Both the position numbers and the translations under genes were made by a program. 64,000 nt of DNA from contig JAQFVV010006208.1 in assembly GCA_028023455.1 (NCBI GenBank), positions 7,978,963 through 8,042,962 on the forward strand, in the 5' to 3' direction. The notes beneath the pieces were generated by a model. That model worked only from the letters and a program-made list of their open reading frames with translations. It had not been told where the DNA came from and made no database searches. Below, piece after piece: positions 47,490-57,919 of the stretch (position 1 is its first letter; the number at the start of each line of letters is the position of its first letter). The DNA comes from Epiperipatus broadwayi. Taxonomy: Eukaryota > Onychophora > Udeonychophora > Euonychophora > Peripatidae.

Positions 47490-48216
47490 TAAACATCACA
47501 TGATTACCATCTCTCATACTAGCACATAACTGTTATTAAACAGGCAAAACTCTCCATACAGTAGTGCCACCCTGTGCCAACCAGAGTAATCAATGGATGC
47601 CAGAAGGCTTGTGCCTAAAATTGCTATCTAGTGCCTACTCATCCAATATCCCCAGAGTAGTTTCTGGCTTGTGGCCTTCGTCAGTGAGGAGCCTTGGATC
47701 TGATAGCACGGCACCTAGATCTTAGGATCTAATGTAACCCTCAGCAGCCATCTTTTATCTCTACTTAACTACAAAACTATGAGAATGAAATTGAAAACAC
47801 AATAATATTTTCAATCTAAGCTCAATAGCTTATATAGTCATATGGATCTGAACTCAGTTCAGCATCCATACATTTTGGCGTCTTTGGCTCTTTAACAACC
47901 ATAGCCACCGCTATCCTACTAGGCAGGATTGGTGTTAAACCACTAAACATGACATGATCACCATCTCTCATACTAGCACATAACTGTTATTAAACAGGCA
48001 AAACTCTCCATACAGTAGTGCCACCCTGTGCCAACCAGAGTAATCAATGGATGCCAGAAGGCTTGTGCATAAAATCCCTATCTAGTGCCTACTCATCCAA
48101 TATCCCCAGACTAGATAGGAATTTTATGCACAAGCCTTCTGGCATCCATTGACTGCTCTGGTTGGCACAGGATGGCACTACTGTATGGAGAGTTTTTCCT
48201 GTTTAAATTTTTGTAT
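47490..48216. repeat. F1 tandem: unit plus hairpin, 454-bp period
   Basis: GGCAAAACTCTCC occurs at 47543 and again at 47997, with the whole unit between. The second copy closes as a short hairpin (48105-48216) whose tip is deleted. Confidence 0.82.
47649..47690 (-). ncRNA. Type I hammerhead motif, family F1
   Basis: Minus strand: TCCTCA, CTGACGA (position 7 may vary), GGC-CACAA-GCC, GAAA, CTAC, TC, TGGGGA. The stem III pair is weakened by CTAC. Confidence 0.6.
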
Positions 48217-49145
48217 AATAAAAAAATATATTCTTTCATGCATGCAGTTTTAAATTAATAATGATGCATTTTACAGTTTTATTTTTTGTTTTGCCTGTTC
48301 AGCAATCTTTTTAGAACTATAACTGATATTTTGGCTATATTAGATATCTTAAGAACAATTGTGGATTTTCTTATTAAAGGCTTTGAGTGGAAAGAATATT
48401 CATTTTAATGCATAAAAAATAACAGAGCATTTTGCAATTCAAACTTTTTTATGAGCTAATTTTTTACATTCTCTTCAGGAATTCCTTTTTTTTTTTTACG
48501 TATTTTTTAAATCAATGTCTGCATTGAAATAAATAAATATGTATAATACTAATATTTATTATGCATTTTCAACCTTTCTATATTTCCATCTCTTGAAATG
48601 CTATTTCAAAGAACATTTATAAATAAGTAATAAAAAACATACTTATTTCAACATAATTCATCAAACTGTATACAGCAAATAAATATTATAAGAACAGTAT
48701 ATTGACAGATAAATTGTGATTCTTATGTGCAGGCAGAAACTGAACCACGAAAATTCATGCTGATTTAGCTTGAATTTAGATTTGCATATAATAATGTTGA
48801 TAATCTAAAGAGGCTATAATTATGGAGTAACAAAACTCTGAAAGCGCTAAGCCTACATAAATTGTTATATAGAAAAGTTTCACTGCAATGCATCAGCATA
48901 TTATTAATTGTATGAAAGAGCAAATGTTTCTGAAATTGTTAGTATGAAAAATTGTAACACAATAAAAACATCATCTCCTAATTGAAGTTATGACATATGA
49001 AATGTACGCCATTGGTATAACGTCAAAAATATATTAAGTATAATAAATGTAACATCGTAATAAAGATGGCACTATTTTTTTTTATTATATAAATATAACT
49101 ATTGAAGTCTTAAAATAAAACCTAAAATAAAATGTTATTTATTAA
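48217..49145. other. AT-rich sequence, no gene recognised
   Basis: No repeat family or exon recognised. Confidence 0.45.
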
Positions 49146-49149
49146 TATC

Positions 49150-49640
49150 ATCTATATTCTTTATTACTTTTTACAATTTTTTACAATCCATTATTGACAG
49201 TTTCGATTACCTCAGCAATCTAGTTCAGAAGTTTTACAAATATAAATAGAAGTTCTGAAGAAGATTGCTGGGGCTATCGAAACTGTCAATAATGGATTGT
49301 AAAAAGGCATTTGCCAATATGAAGAAGATAGCTGGGGCTATCGAAACTGTCAATAATGGATTGTAAAAAAGCATTTGTCAATATGAAGAAGATTGCTGGG
49401 GCTATCGAAACTGTCAATAATGGATTGTAAAAAAGCATTTGCAAATATAAGTAGAAGTTCTGATGAAGAATGCTGGGGCTATTGAAACTGTCAATAAAGG
49501 ATTGTAAAAAAGCATTTGCCAATATAAGAAGTCCTGAAGAAGATTACTGGGACAATCGAAAGTGTCAATAGTAGATTGTAAAAAAGCATTGTAAAAAGTA
49601 ATAAAGAATATAGATGATATTAATATTATATGGATTTGGC
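49150..49640. repeat. Array of five to six F3 hammerhead-like units
   Basis: One minus-strand unit (about 49195-49235) is followed by five plus-strand units of about 60-75 bp. Each has GAAGA, a stem II hairpin around TGGG, GAAA and CTGTC, then AATAATGGATTGTAAAAAAG. Stem II varies in a compensated way: GATAGC/GCTATC in the second plus-strand unit against GATTGC/GCAATC at 29.5 kb. Apparent reading frames through the array are by-products of the repeat. Confidence 0.7.
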
Positions 49641-49744
49641 AATGCAATAAGAAAGATAAAGTTACTTTTCTTTATTTTTTAAAATTTTATTTAATTATAT
49701 ATATTTTTATTACATTATTTATTTTATTTGTCATTATATCATAG

Positions 49745-49800
49745 CTCTGAGGAAGACTGCAGGACAGTCAAAATGTCATGTTGTGCGTGTATATATACAA
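49745..49800 (+). ncRNA. Hammerhead-like motif, family F4
   Basis: CTGAGGA (49747-49753), A, stem II GACTG-CAGGA-CAGTC, AAAA in place of GAAA, then TGTC. It lies just upstream of the PLE fragment at 49886. Confidence 0.5.
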
Positions 49801-49885
49801 TACAAATTTCCTGCTATAAAGTGTTTGAAGTATGGTTTCCAAATTATATTTATAGAAAGAAAATTACTTAGCATATACATTCAAT

Positions 49886-50113
49886 CATGATAAAAGCACA
49901 AAGAGTGAAGTTATATTAACACTATGCGACAGAGAAAAGACAAATTGTTCACAAGCCAGTGACTTGGGGTATAAGAACAGAATAAAAGAAGTTTATTCAG
50001 AAATCTTGAGGTTGAAAAGAGAAACATCTTACATAGAACAAACTCTCATGAGGAATGGTTACCCACAAACTATCATTAAGAAAACCTTAAGAGACAACAA
50101 AAAGAAACATTAA
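49886..50113 (+). pseudogene. Penelope-like element: end of the reverse-transcriptase region
   Basis: An open stretch reading VILTLCDREKTNCS, then EILRLKRETSYIEQTLMRNG, YPQTIIKK and a stop. This resembles the RT C-terminal block of PLEs (alternating ...RAYxICS... and ...FxxNGYPxxxI...). It lies between hammerhead-like repeats at 49742 and 50220-50480, as expected if those are the element's terminal repeats. Confidence 0.7.
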
Positions 50114-50199
50114 AAAATAATTACAGGTAATGTCAATGCATTTCATCCACTCTACTTTGAATATTTTTTAGCAAAACCTTTTATTGTACATATATACAT

Positions 50200-50490
50200 G
50201 CACAATCGTATGTTTTGACTGTTCTGTAGTCTTCTTCAGAGTCACTGTTAAACAATGGCTCTAAACAGTGATTCTGAAGAAGACTACAGGACAGTTGAAA
50301 TGTATTGAGTGGCTCTGAAGAAGACTGAAGGATTGTCAAAATGTAAGATTGTGTATGCATATATGCACAATAAAAGGTTTTGCTAAAAAGTGTTCAAAGT
50401 AGAGTAAAACATTAAAGTAACAGTGCCTCTGAAGAAGACTGCAGGACAGATGAAATGTAAGATTGTTTACGCCTATATGTACAATAAAAG
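50200..50490. repeat. F4 hammerhead-like units on both strands
   Basis: Four related units: minus strand at about 50215-50250 (CTGAAGA...), plus strand at about 50272, 50312 and 50434, each with CTGAAGAAGACT and a short hairpin, two of them with GAAATGTA. Between them is TGCACAATAAAAGGTTTTGC, also seen near 51100. They follow the PLE fragment, so they are probably remains of its terminal repeat. Confidence 0.6.
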
Positions 50491-51120
50491 CATGCAATAC
50501 ATATATTGGTGATTATTTATCTTTTTAATATATATGTGTTCAAGTGTATCAGTGATATGAGATAGAGTGGTGTGAAAGTCTGTTCTCATATACCCTATAT
50601 ATTACATATATTGATATAGGTATATAATAAGCCTGTATTTCAGTTATTACATAGTAGAGATGTTTGCCCATCCCTTGTATATGCATTAAATGAATTATGT
50701 CTTGTACATCAGGGGTCAGATTGACTTTAGGTCAACATGGGTGTGACAAGAATCTCAGCCTCAGGGTGACCTTTGAACATTACATCATCAGATTTTCAAT
50801 TGGATGGATAGTTGAAGAATTGAAGCATGGAATGGATTGAAGCCTGTCCATTAAAGTACGAAGATTGGCTATCTTAATATATATCTGAGCACTTATTGCA
50901 TATATGTGTGAAGATGATAATCTGGACCAACTGATGACTGCTGGTTTAGCATGAAATACGTATATTGGTCATTATTTATCTTTTTTGACATATATGTGTT
51001 CAAGTGTATCAGTGTTATGAGATAGAGTGGTGTGAAAGTCTGTTCTCATATACGCTATATATTACATATGTTGATATAGGTACATAATAAGCGTGTATTT
51101 CAGTTAATAAAAGGTTTACT
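50490..51120 (+). repeat. F2 tandem units, about 459-bp period
   Basis: TTGGTGATTATTTATC (50506) and TTGGTCATTATTTATC (50965) begin two copies of the same 150-bp block (GTGTTCAAGTGTATCAGTG...). The second copy is preceded by a complete hammerhead. Confidence 0.75.
50926..50969 (+). ncRNA. Type I hammerhead motif, family F2, all core bases present
   Basis: Stem I ACCAA/TTGGT, CTGATGA (50931-50937), stem II TGCT-GGTTT-AGCA, GAAA (50953-50956), palindromic stem III ATACGTAT, cleavage base A, giving the allowed UH site. Confidence 0.78.
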
Positions 51121-51469
51121 GAAAAGTGTTCAGAGTAGAGTGGATGAATTGCATTTATATAAGATATTACAGCAGAATAAAGGAAGTGATGAACTTGGTA
51201 ATATTACAGGTAATGTAATTTATTCATGCAAATTAGAGATTGCAGGCAAAATGTAAAAAAAAACCGCAACAAAGTACTATTAAAATAACGTCAAAATCAT
51301 AACATCTCCACAAATCCGTACAATTGAAATTAATGACTAGAGAGGAAAAAGAGATGTATATAAATTTAGCAGACAGACATTGCATGTATCAATGAAAACA
51401 TGTGTTTAAGTGGAAAAAGACAAAACAATTGGAAAGAAAGGAAAAAGTAAAAGATTTTTTTTAAAAAAA

Positions 51470-51800
51470 GCTACTCGCAAGACAATGGCAAATAGTGCCA
51501 CAGGTTAATCTAGTGAATCATTCATAATGTCTGGACATTACCAATTAATCTTGTTGCTAAGAAAAAATGGAGAAGTCAGGAAACTCCTTTTAGATTAGTA
51601 TATAAAATTTCTATTGGTAGTTGCCTTTGACAGAATAGTCCTGATTGATTAGATCATCACTTTAAATTCAATATTCATCAATCTAAAGATTCCTGGTTCC
51701 ATTCCATGGCTAGTGCTATCATCGGTTAAACCAGCAACATCCGAAGAAGAAAAAATACCACTTCCAATATTGTGTTTTATACGAAAGTATATATTATTAT
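51470..51800 (+). mobile_element. Older LINE reverse-transcriptase fragment, second copy
   Basis: Related to 12690-13010 (shared GTTGCCTTTGACAGAATAG). It reads VAFDRI followed by a decayed NIPGS-like block. It is flanked by a TTTAGAAAAGTTT-type repeat at 51810-51880. Confidence 0.45.
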
Positions 51801-52009
51801 TTAATAGTTGAATGTTTTTGAAAAGTTTAAATAAAGTTTAAATTTTTCTAAAGATATTTAACAATTAATATTAGATGATAGTCATATAATGCATTTTTTA
51901 AAACAGGCAAAATCTCCATACAGTGGTGCCACTCAGTGCAAGCCAGAGTAATCAATAGATGCCAGAAAGCTTGTGCATAAATCTCTATCTAGTGCCTACT
52001 CATCCGATA

Positions 52010-52051
52010 TCCCCAGACTAGTTTCTGGCTTGTGGCCTTCGTCAGTGACGG
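52010..52051 (-). ncRNA. Hammerhead motif, family F1, stem I bulged
   Basis: Minus strand: CTGACGA, GGC-CACAA-GCC, GAAA, ACTAGT, C, TGGGGA. An extra base interrupts the 5' strand of stem I. Confidence 0.6.
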
Positions 52052-52458
52052 AGCTTTGGATCTGAGCGCACTGCACCTAGATCTTAGGATCTAATGCAAC
52101 CCTCCAGCAGCCACCTTTTATCTCTACTTAACTACAAAACTACGAGAATAAAATTGAAAACACAATATTTTCAATCCAAGCTCATTAGCTTATAGTCATA
52201 TAGGTCTGAATTCAATTCAGTACCCATATTTTTGATATCTTTGGTTCTTTAATAACCATAGCCATCACTATCCTATTAGGCAGGATTGGTGTTAAACCAC
52301 TAAACATCACATGATCACTGTTTCTTAAGCTTGCTCATAACTGTATTAAAACAGACAAAAATCTCCATACAGTAAGTGCCACTCAGTGTAAGCCAGAGTA
52401 ATCAATGGATGCCAGAAGGCTTAATAAAGTCCCTATTTAGTGCCTACTCATCCACAGC

Positions 52459-52500
52459 TCCTCACTGATGAAGGCCACAAGCCAGAAACTAGTCTGGGGA
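52459..52500 (+). ncRNA. Type I hammerhead motif, family F1
   Basis: Stem I TCCTCA/TGGGGA, CTGATGA (52465-52471), stem II with GGC-CACAA-GCC (A-A mismatch at the base), GAAA (52485-52488), ACTAGT, C. Core complete. Confidence 0.75.
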
Positions 52501-52509
52501 TATTTTGCT

Positions 52510-53245
52510 TTTATTTCAAATTAATTTTTAATAAAAAAGAACCTTTATCATCATTAAATTTTTACATTTTTGACAAATATTATTAAAATCATATGTTAAA
52601 AAATAAAAAAATACTCTTTAAAAAAATACTTCAACTTTTCAATAACCAACCAGATTAATAAACAAAAATAAATAATCAAAACAAAGACTTCACTTTAAAT
52701 CTTCATGTTAAAAAAATGTACTTTAATGAAACAAAATTTATTATGCATCAAATCTCTATACTTAACAAAATTTGAATAAAATTTAGTTATGAAAATATTA
52801 TATGCAATATTAAAAACAAAACTACAAAAAATAAAAATGTTTTTGATAGTAGGCATATCCTATTTCATATCAGGAAACCAAATATTTTCAAACAAACCTA
52901 AATTAAAGTCATATACATACAAAGAAACAAATATTTAATAATTTTACAAAAAAAAATCACATAAACAAATTATGTTCACTGTTTTTACATTGTAAACAAC
53001 AGTTCATTTTTGTAACTGTTGAGGGTAATTTTATTTAGAGTATAAAAATATTTTCCAGAATTTGGCTTTCATTGATAATTTTTGATATCTAAGTTCCTTT
53101 TGTTAAAGGTAATATTATTCAAAGCTCTTTTTTAGTTTACGTTTTTGCTATCAAATAAATATAAAGCCATCAAACATACCACAGCACTACTTTCGAATCA
53201 CTTTAAGCCTGTTTTGTAGCACATATAAATTACTTAAGAGCACAT
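52510..53245. other. AT-rich sequence, no gene recognised
   Basis: Nothing recognised before the truncated MITE. Confidence 0.45.
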
Positions 53246-53249
53246 TCTA

Positions 53250-53604
53250 TAATACCGGCCAGGTGGCGGGCACCATTTATTTTTTCAACCAGATGGCGAG
53301 CACCATTTATTTTTTCAATGTAAATTTATAGTTGGATATTGTTAATATACATAATGTACAAAAAAATATTTCTTTCAAAAATAAAATTTTAACATATAAT
53401 TAACGTTTATATTTTTACGGTGTAAAAGTATAGTATGCCCTACAATTTGATTACAGTATAATGCAATAATTTATAAGAAATTTTAAAAATTAAATTTATT
53501 TGTATCAGATAAATACTTTTTTATCATGTTCGGGTAGCGGCGGGCACACATAAAATGTTCTGTGGGCACCATGGTGCCCGCAGGTATAGGGTTGGGGACC
53601 CCTG
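53250..53604. mobile_element. Truncated hAT-type MITE
   Basis: The right end GGTTGGGGACCCCTG is a typical hAT terminal repeat. Inside are repeated GGCGGGCACCA blocks and a GGGCACCATGGTGCCC hairpin. The matching left terminal repeat is absent, so the 5' side is lost. Confidence 0.6.
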
Positions 53605-53756
53605 ATTTAGTCACTAAATATATGATTTACTGTTTTGTCTTCTGGTATGTTTCATTTGTTTTTGATGTCAATATATTATTTTCTTTTATGTCAAACATGA
53701 AACTTATCGATTACTTTTTTGTTCACTTTACTTACATGCAGATGTCGGTTCCATGC

Positions 53757-54020
53757 TAAGAGTGGAACATGGGATGGTCAAGTTTTTATATGAGAAATGC
53801 AAAAAGTAAAATGAAAAATGTTCAGTAGATTGCAATTTATGGATAGTAAAAGAATAGTCAAAATAGCATTTAATTGGGTTATGAGTAAAGGACAGGCAAT
53901 AAGATGGGTGAGAAAAGTAATATGGTATGCAGGAAATTTGGATAAAATTATGTCAGTATACTTGTATAAAAAGTGGGATGATTGATAAAGGAGCAGCCAC
54001 ATTGCATCACATCACATGGG
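53757..54020 (+). mobile_element. Internally deleted FADD-box LINE copy
   Basis: Begins with the region coding for GWSSFHMRDA (compare 42780 onward) and runs about 230 bp. It then jumps to the last bases of the 3' untranslated region (GGAGCAGCCA followed by CATCACATCACA). More than 500 bp present in the 42-43 kb copy are missing between. Confidence 0.8.
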
Positions 54021-54399
54021 CTCTACTAAATCAGTATATATTATTAAATTAGAGCATTTAGAGTACTGAAATGTTGTAATTTGAGTAAATTAATGGTCTT
54101 TATCAAATATTTATAATACAATGCATATAAATTATGTTAAGTAGTACATAAAATCTTTATTTATTTAGTGATTTAATGTCATCATCATTTATTGCCATAT
54201 GTAACATAAATAATGAGTCAAAATTTCAAGACTACATTATAACCCATAATTGTTCTAATTTAATATGAACACACATATTAAACTGTATTCATAAACTTAG
54301 AAGAGGATTTCAAGTCCAGTGTAGAATTGTAATAATAACATATCTAAACATTACATTAAGTCATATGTCATGTAACTTAATAAGCTTGTATTACAAATG

Positions 54400-55098
54400 T
54401 AATATAAAGAGTGTGCTAATAGCTCTAAACAAGCTTTTTCAATAAATGCCACCAAGAGAAAGTATTTAAAATCTCTATCTAGAATTGTCCCTTTCCCAAA
54501 CCGGTTTTGAGCTAATGGCTCTCATCAGTGAGATGCTAGGACATTCAGACCCTAGATCTAAATTATAAACTCAAGCCCAGCATTTATCAAATGTTTAACT
54601 ATTAAATAAAAAATCTAAAATTTTCAGAGATCTGTATGTCTTCAAATCCAGCTACCTAACTTAAATAGTCATATAGTAATAAAGTAAATTCAGATACAAG
54701 CTTATCAAGTCACGTGATATACGACTTAGTTTTTTTTATTATTATAGATGGACTTTAAAAGTTTTTGACAATGTTATATTACTAAGGCTATTAATATATG
54801 GTGTATCTGAATTTAGTTCAGTACCATATGGCTGTTTAAGTTAGATAGCTGCATTTGAAAACATATAGATATCTGAAAATTTCAGATTTTCTATTTAATA
54901 GTTAAGTATTAGATAAATGCTGGGCTTGAGTTTGTATTTTAGATCTAGTGTCAAAATGTCATAGCACCTCACTGAGAAGAGCCATTAGCTCAAAACCAGT
55001 TTGGGAATATGGGTAATTTTAGATAGAGATTTTGAATGCTTTCTCTTGTGGCATTTATTGAAAAAGCTTGTTTAGAGCTATTAGCATGCTCTATATTA
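54400..55098. repeat. F8 giant palindrome, 0.7 kb
   Basis: Arms from GTGTGCTAATAGCTCTAAAC to its complement, centred near 54750 (CACGTGATATACGAC). Confidence 0.78.
54493..54534 (-). ncRNA. Hammerhead motif, family F8, one core change
   Basis: Minus strand: stem I TCTCA/TGGGA, CTGATGA, four-pair stem II GAGC-CATTA-GCTC, AAAA (G12 to A), palindromic ACCGGT, T. The plus-strand partner near 54965-55005 is more decayed. Confidence 0.62.
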
Positions 55099-55671
55099 CA
55101 TACCATTAAAGTAAAAAATACTTATTTGATTTTTATACATGTACAATAACATTAAAAATAGAGAAGTTTACAAACAAAAGTTCTAAGGATATATAGTACC
55201 CTAATATCTATTAATGACAGTTTCTAACCGTGCATATATATATAATTTAACACTTTAATTTATTTAAAATTGAATGTAGAAATTATTAATTCTATATATG
55301 AAATAAATAAGTATGTATATGTTTACTGAAAATAGAAAAATAATGAAGGTAATAGAATATATAAATTCATTAAATGTAACCAGAAGAGAACAAAGTATTT
55401 AATCAAAACTATTCTCAATAAAATTATGTTTGAATTTTTATCTTAAAATTTATTTAATTTTTTTCTGAAAAATATTTCATGATGTATTTATGTTTTAAAA
55501 ACACTCATGATTAATATTAATAAAAAATATAAAATTTGCTATAAAGTATGTGTTGTCAAATGAATGAAGAATTGTTTTGAAAACTGTAGTGTTATATTCA
55601 CCTAGGATCGAATTCAGAAAAAATTCTCAGTAGTACTTTTCAACATACTAAAAATAGTTTTAACATTTTTA

Positions 55672-55830
55672 GCAGACACTAGATATAGGGATTTTAAGCA
55701 CAAACCTTCCTGCATCCATTGATTACTCTAGATTACACTAGGTAGCGCTACTGGGTAGAGTTTTTTGGCTCTGTTTTAACAGCTTGTATAAGCATAGGAA
55801 ATTGTGATCATGTGATGTTTGGTGGTAATT
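55672..55830. repeat. F1 end fragment
   Basis: From AGCAGACACTAGATATAGGG through ATTGATTACTCT to GATCATGTGATG, one outer arm only. Confidence 0.75.
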
Positions 55831-56482
55831 TTATATGCACAATGTTAAAATACATTAAAATGGTAACAGATAATAAAATATTATCACCTAAGCTAATGGT
55901 TTCAAGACTAAAAAGAAAATGTTTTAAAATACTGCTACAATAGTATATATTGATAAATAATCTTTAGAAACCAATCAACACTTAGATAATCCCAATATAG
56001 ATAATAATAAACAATCTCAAACTGTTGTCAAGGCAAAGAATAAAGGTGGTTGTATTTCACAACAATAACACATGACTTCTCATATGCTTTCAAGGGCAGT
56101 TATCTTCATCTGAATCTGGAGCCTTAAATGGTAATCTTGAATAATAAGAGACACTAAATGGTATAGATCTATAAAATAACCACCTCCGAGCTAGTTTCCA
56201 TCAATGAAAATCAAGATTCAAAGCTGAAACTAATGCACTTACACACTTAGCAGCCACCTTTACTTGCTTTATATTGTTTGAACTAATAGTCTGAAATTTT
56301 AAAAACCCTAAGGTTTTAAACTTGGGCTGAGTCACTTGTATAAGTAAAATAATATTTTGGAATATGCAGTCCAAAAATTTTCCCGATGAAGTGTGACATC
56401 CATAATGTTTTAACAACGCTTTTAAACATCTACCCAATACTAAATATTGTTGTTATATTTAAAAAATAGATATATTTTGTCT

Positions 56483-56575
56483 TGCATTGGTGGTCGAGAG
56501 GTCAGCGCGACTGCCTTGCACTTGCAGGCAGTTGCCCGGGTTGCGGGTTCGCATCTCGGCCGATGCTATGACACT
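56483..56575 (+). mobile_element. tRNA-derived SINE
   Basis: GCATTGGTGGTCGAGAGGTC through GGGTTCGCATCTCGG to GATGCTATGACAC. The B box is close to canonical. Confidence 0.82.
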
Positions 56576-56862
56576 TTAAAATATATATTTTAAAAAACTT
56601 TTAGGCAACTAAAAAATATTTAATATAAACTTACTATACTCCGGATGTGTAGATTGGCTGCATAGTCTGATATATCTTCACAAATGGTCTATATCCTTAA
56701 AGAAAATGTATATAGTTTATAAAATTATTTGATTTAAGTAATATTAAATTTTCAAAAGTACGTTATTTCATCATAATTATATGTATACACACACACACGA
56801 TCTGGGATTACAATAATTAAATATCAACTCACAAAACTCTTAATACTAAAAATTTTTCTTTT

Positions 56863-56970
56863 TTCCATATGTCATAGCATCGGCCGGGAGGCGAAGCCGC
56901 AATAACTGTCTGCAAGCAACTACTTGCTTGCAAGGCGGCTGCGCTGACCTCTCGGCTAACAACACTTGAC
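56863..56970 (-). mobile_element. tRNA-derived SINE
   Basis: Antisense copy with an AATACTAAAAA target duplication (56842 and 56971). It keeps the class II-like arm TGCAAGCAACTACTTGCTTG, visible as a hairpin. Confidence 0.82.
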
Positions 56971-57198
56971 AATACTAAAAAAATTTTAACAAAAAAGAAT
57001 ACAACTATATTTGAAGCAGATTACTGGATTTTTTTTTAATGAAAATAATTCATCAAAAAGAAAAACTAGGCTAGAAAAAAAATGGCTTCCTATACAAAAC
57101 TATTCCTTAATAAACTTTTTATCGATATTATTATCAATTTTAACACTAGAAATTTAAATCATGATGAATGCGCATAGGAGCAAAAGTTGTAGATCTAG

Positions 57199-57789
57199 AA
57201 GGAATACATTGAATATGGATATAATGGTAGGGTTGTAAGAAATATATTGAGGGATAGAAAAGAACATAAGATAGTTAGCAATAAAAATGAAAGAAAAAAT
57301 AAGAAATGGATTTCTATTCCATATTCAGAAGTTTATAGAATTCTGAATAATAGGAAAGAAAAAATAAATGAGAATATAGGTATAGGATGGAAAAATATTA
57401 AATCTTTAAAAAAGTTAGTGAATAATGCAAAAATGAGAAATTATAGGAGTGATAAGATAGGAATAGTTTCTCAAACTATGTGCAAAAGATGTACGATGGT
57501 ATATATAGGACAGTCAGCGAAAACTAAGATAGAGAGAGGTAAGGAACATGACAGAGCAATAAATAGACAAGATATTAAGTCAGGACCATTGTGCCATTTT
57601 TTAGAAACACGGCATGTTATGAAATTTGAAGAAAGTATTGAGATAATCAAATATTGTAGTAATTATAAAGAAAGGAAAGTGTATGAGACAATGTATATAC
57701 AAGAAAATAAAGTGAAATGTATGAATTTAATACAAGGTTCAATAAAGTTGGGAGGAAAATGGGTATTAAATAAAAATTGGAAAGTATAA
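57199..57789 (+). pseudogene. Penelope-like element: C-terminus with GIY-YIG endonuclease
   Basis: Open from 57199 to the stop at 57789. It begins YIEYGYNGRVVRNILRD, then a linker with NIKSLKKLVNNAKMR, then a GIY-YIG endonuclease: MCKRCTMVYIGQSAKTK (the usual YxC..C..YIGQT block), EHDRAI, CHFLETRH, and ERKVYETMYIQEN, which carries the catalytic Glu. The order is that of the C-terminal quarter of Penelope-like retroelements, whose endonuclease nicks the target. The reverse-transcriptase part is missing upstream, so it is 5' truncated. A hammerhead-like motif and AATAAA lie 80-130 bp downstream. The reading frame itself is intact, which suggests a fairly recent insertion. Confidence 0.85.
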
Positions 57790-57868
57790 AAACATTTTTA
57801 GGTTGAGATTGGCCAATAGAGGGTGTTCTAGATGATATATAAATCACGTGACATTTTTTGAATTATTG

Positions 57869-57912
57869 TAACATCTTGACAAGGTTCAATTTTGAACGAA
57901 AGTCGATTTGCT
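57869..57912 (+). ncRNA. Hammerhead-like motif downstream of the PLE reading frame
   Basis: Core TTGACAA (57876-57882), G, stem II GTTCAA/TTGAAC (57884-57897), GAAA (57898-57901), then GTC. Stem I is only ATC/GAT plus interrupted pairs. The core has U3 and A8 in place of C3 and G8. AATAAA follows at 57916. Position and form match the terminal-repeat hammerheads known from PLEs. Confidence 0.6.
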
Positions 57913-57919
57913 GGAAATA

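Larger units (their letters stand above)
51902..52507. repeat. F1 tandem: unit plus hairpin, about 449-bp period
   Basis: Unit starts at 51906 and 52354. Minus-strand hammerhead at 52010, plus-strand at 52459. Confidence 0.8.

Noticed and set aside
49286-49647. Two repetitive reading frames on the minus strand
   Set aside because: By-products of the F3 tandem units. The apparent repeats in the protein follow the DNA period.
57647-57847. Minus-strand reading frame overlapping the PLE
   Set aside because: Shadow of the GIY-YIG frame, which has clear motifs.
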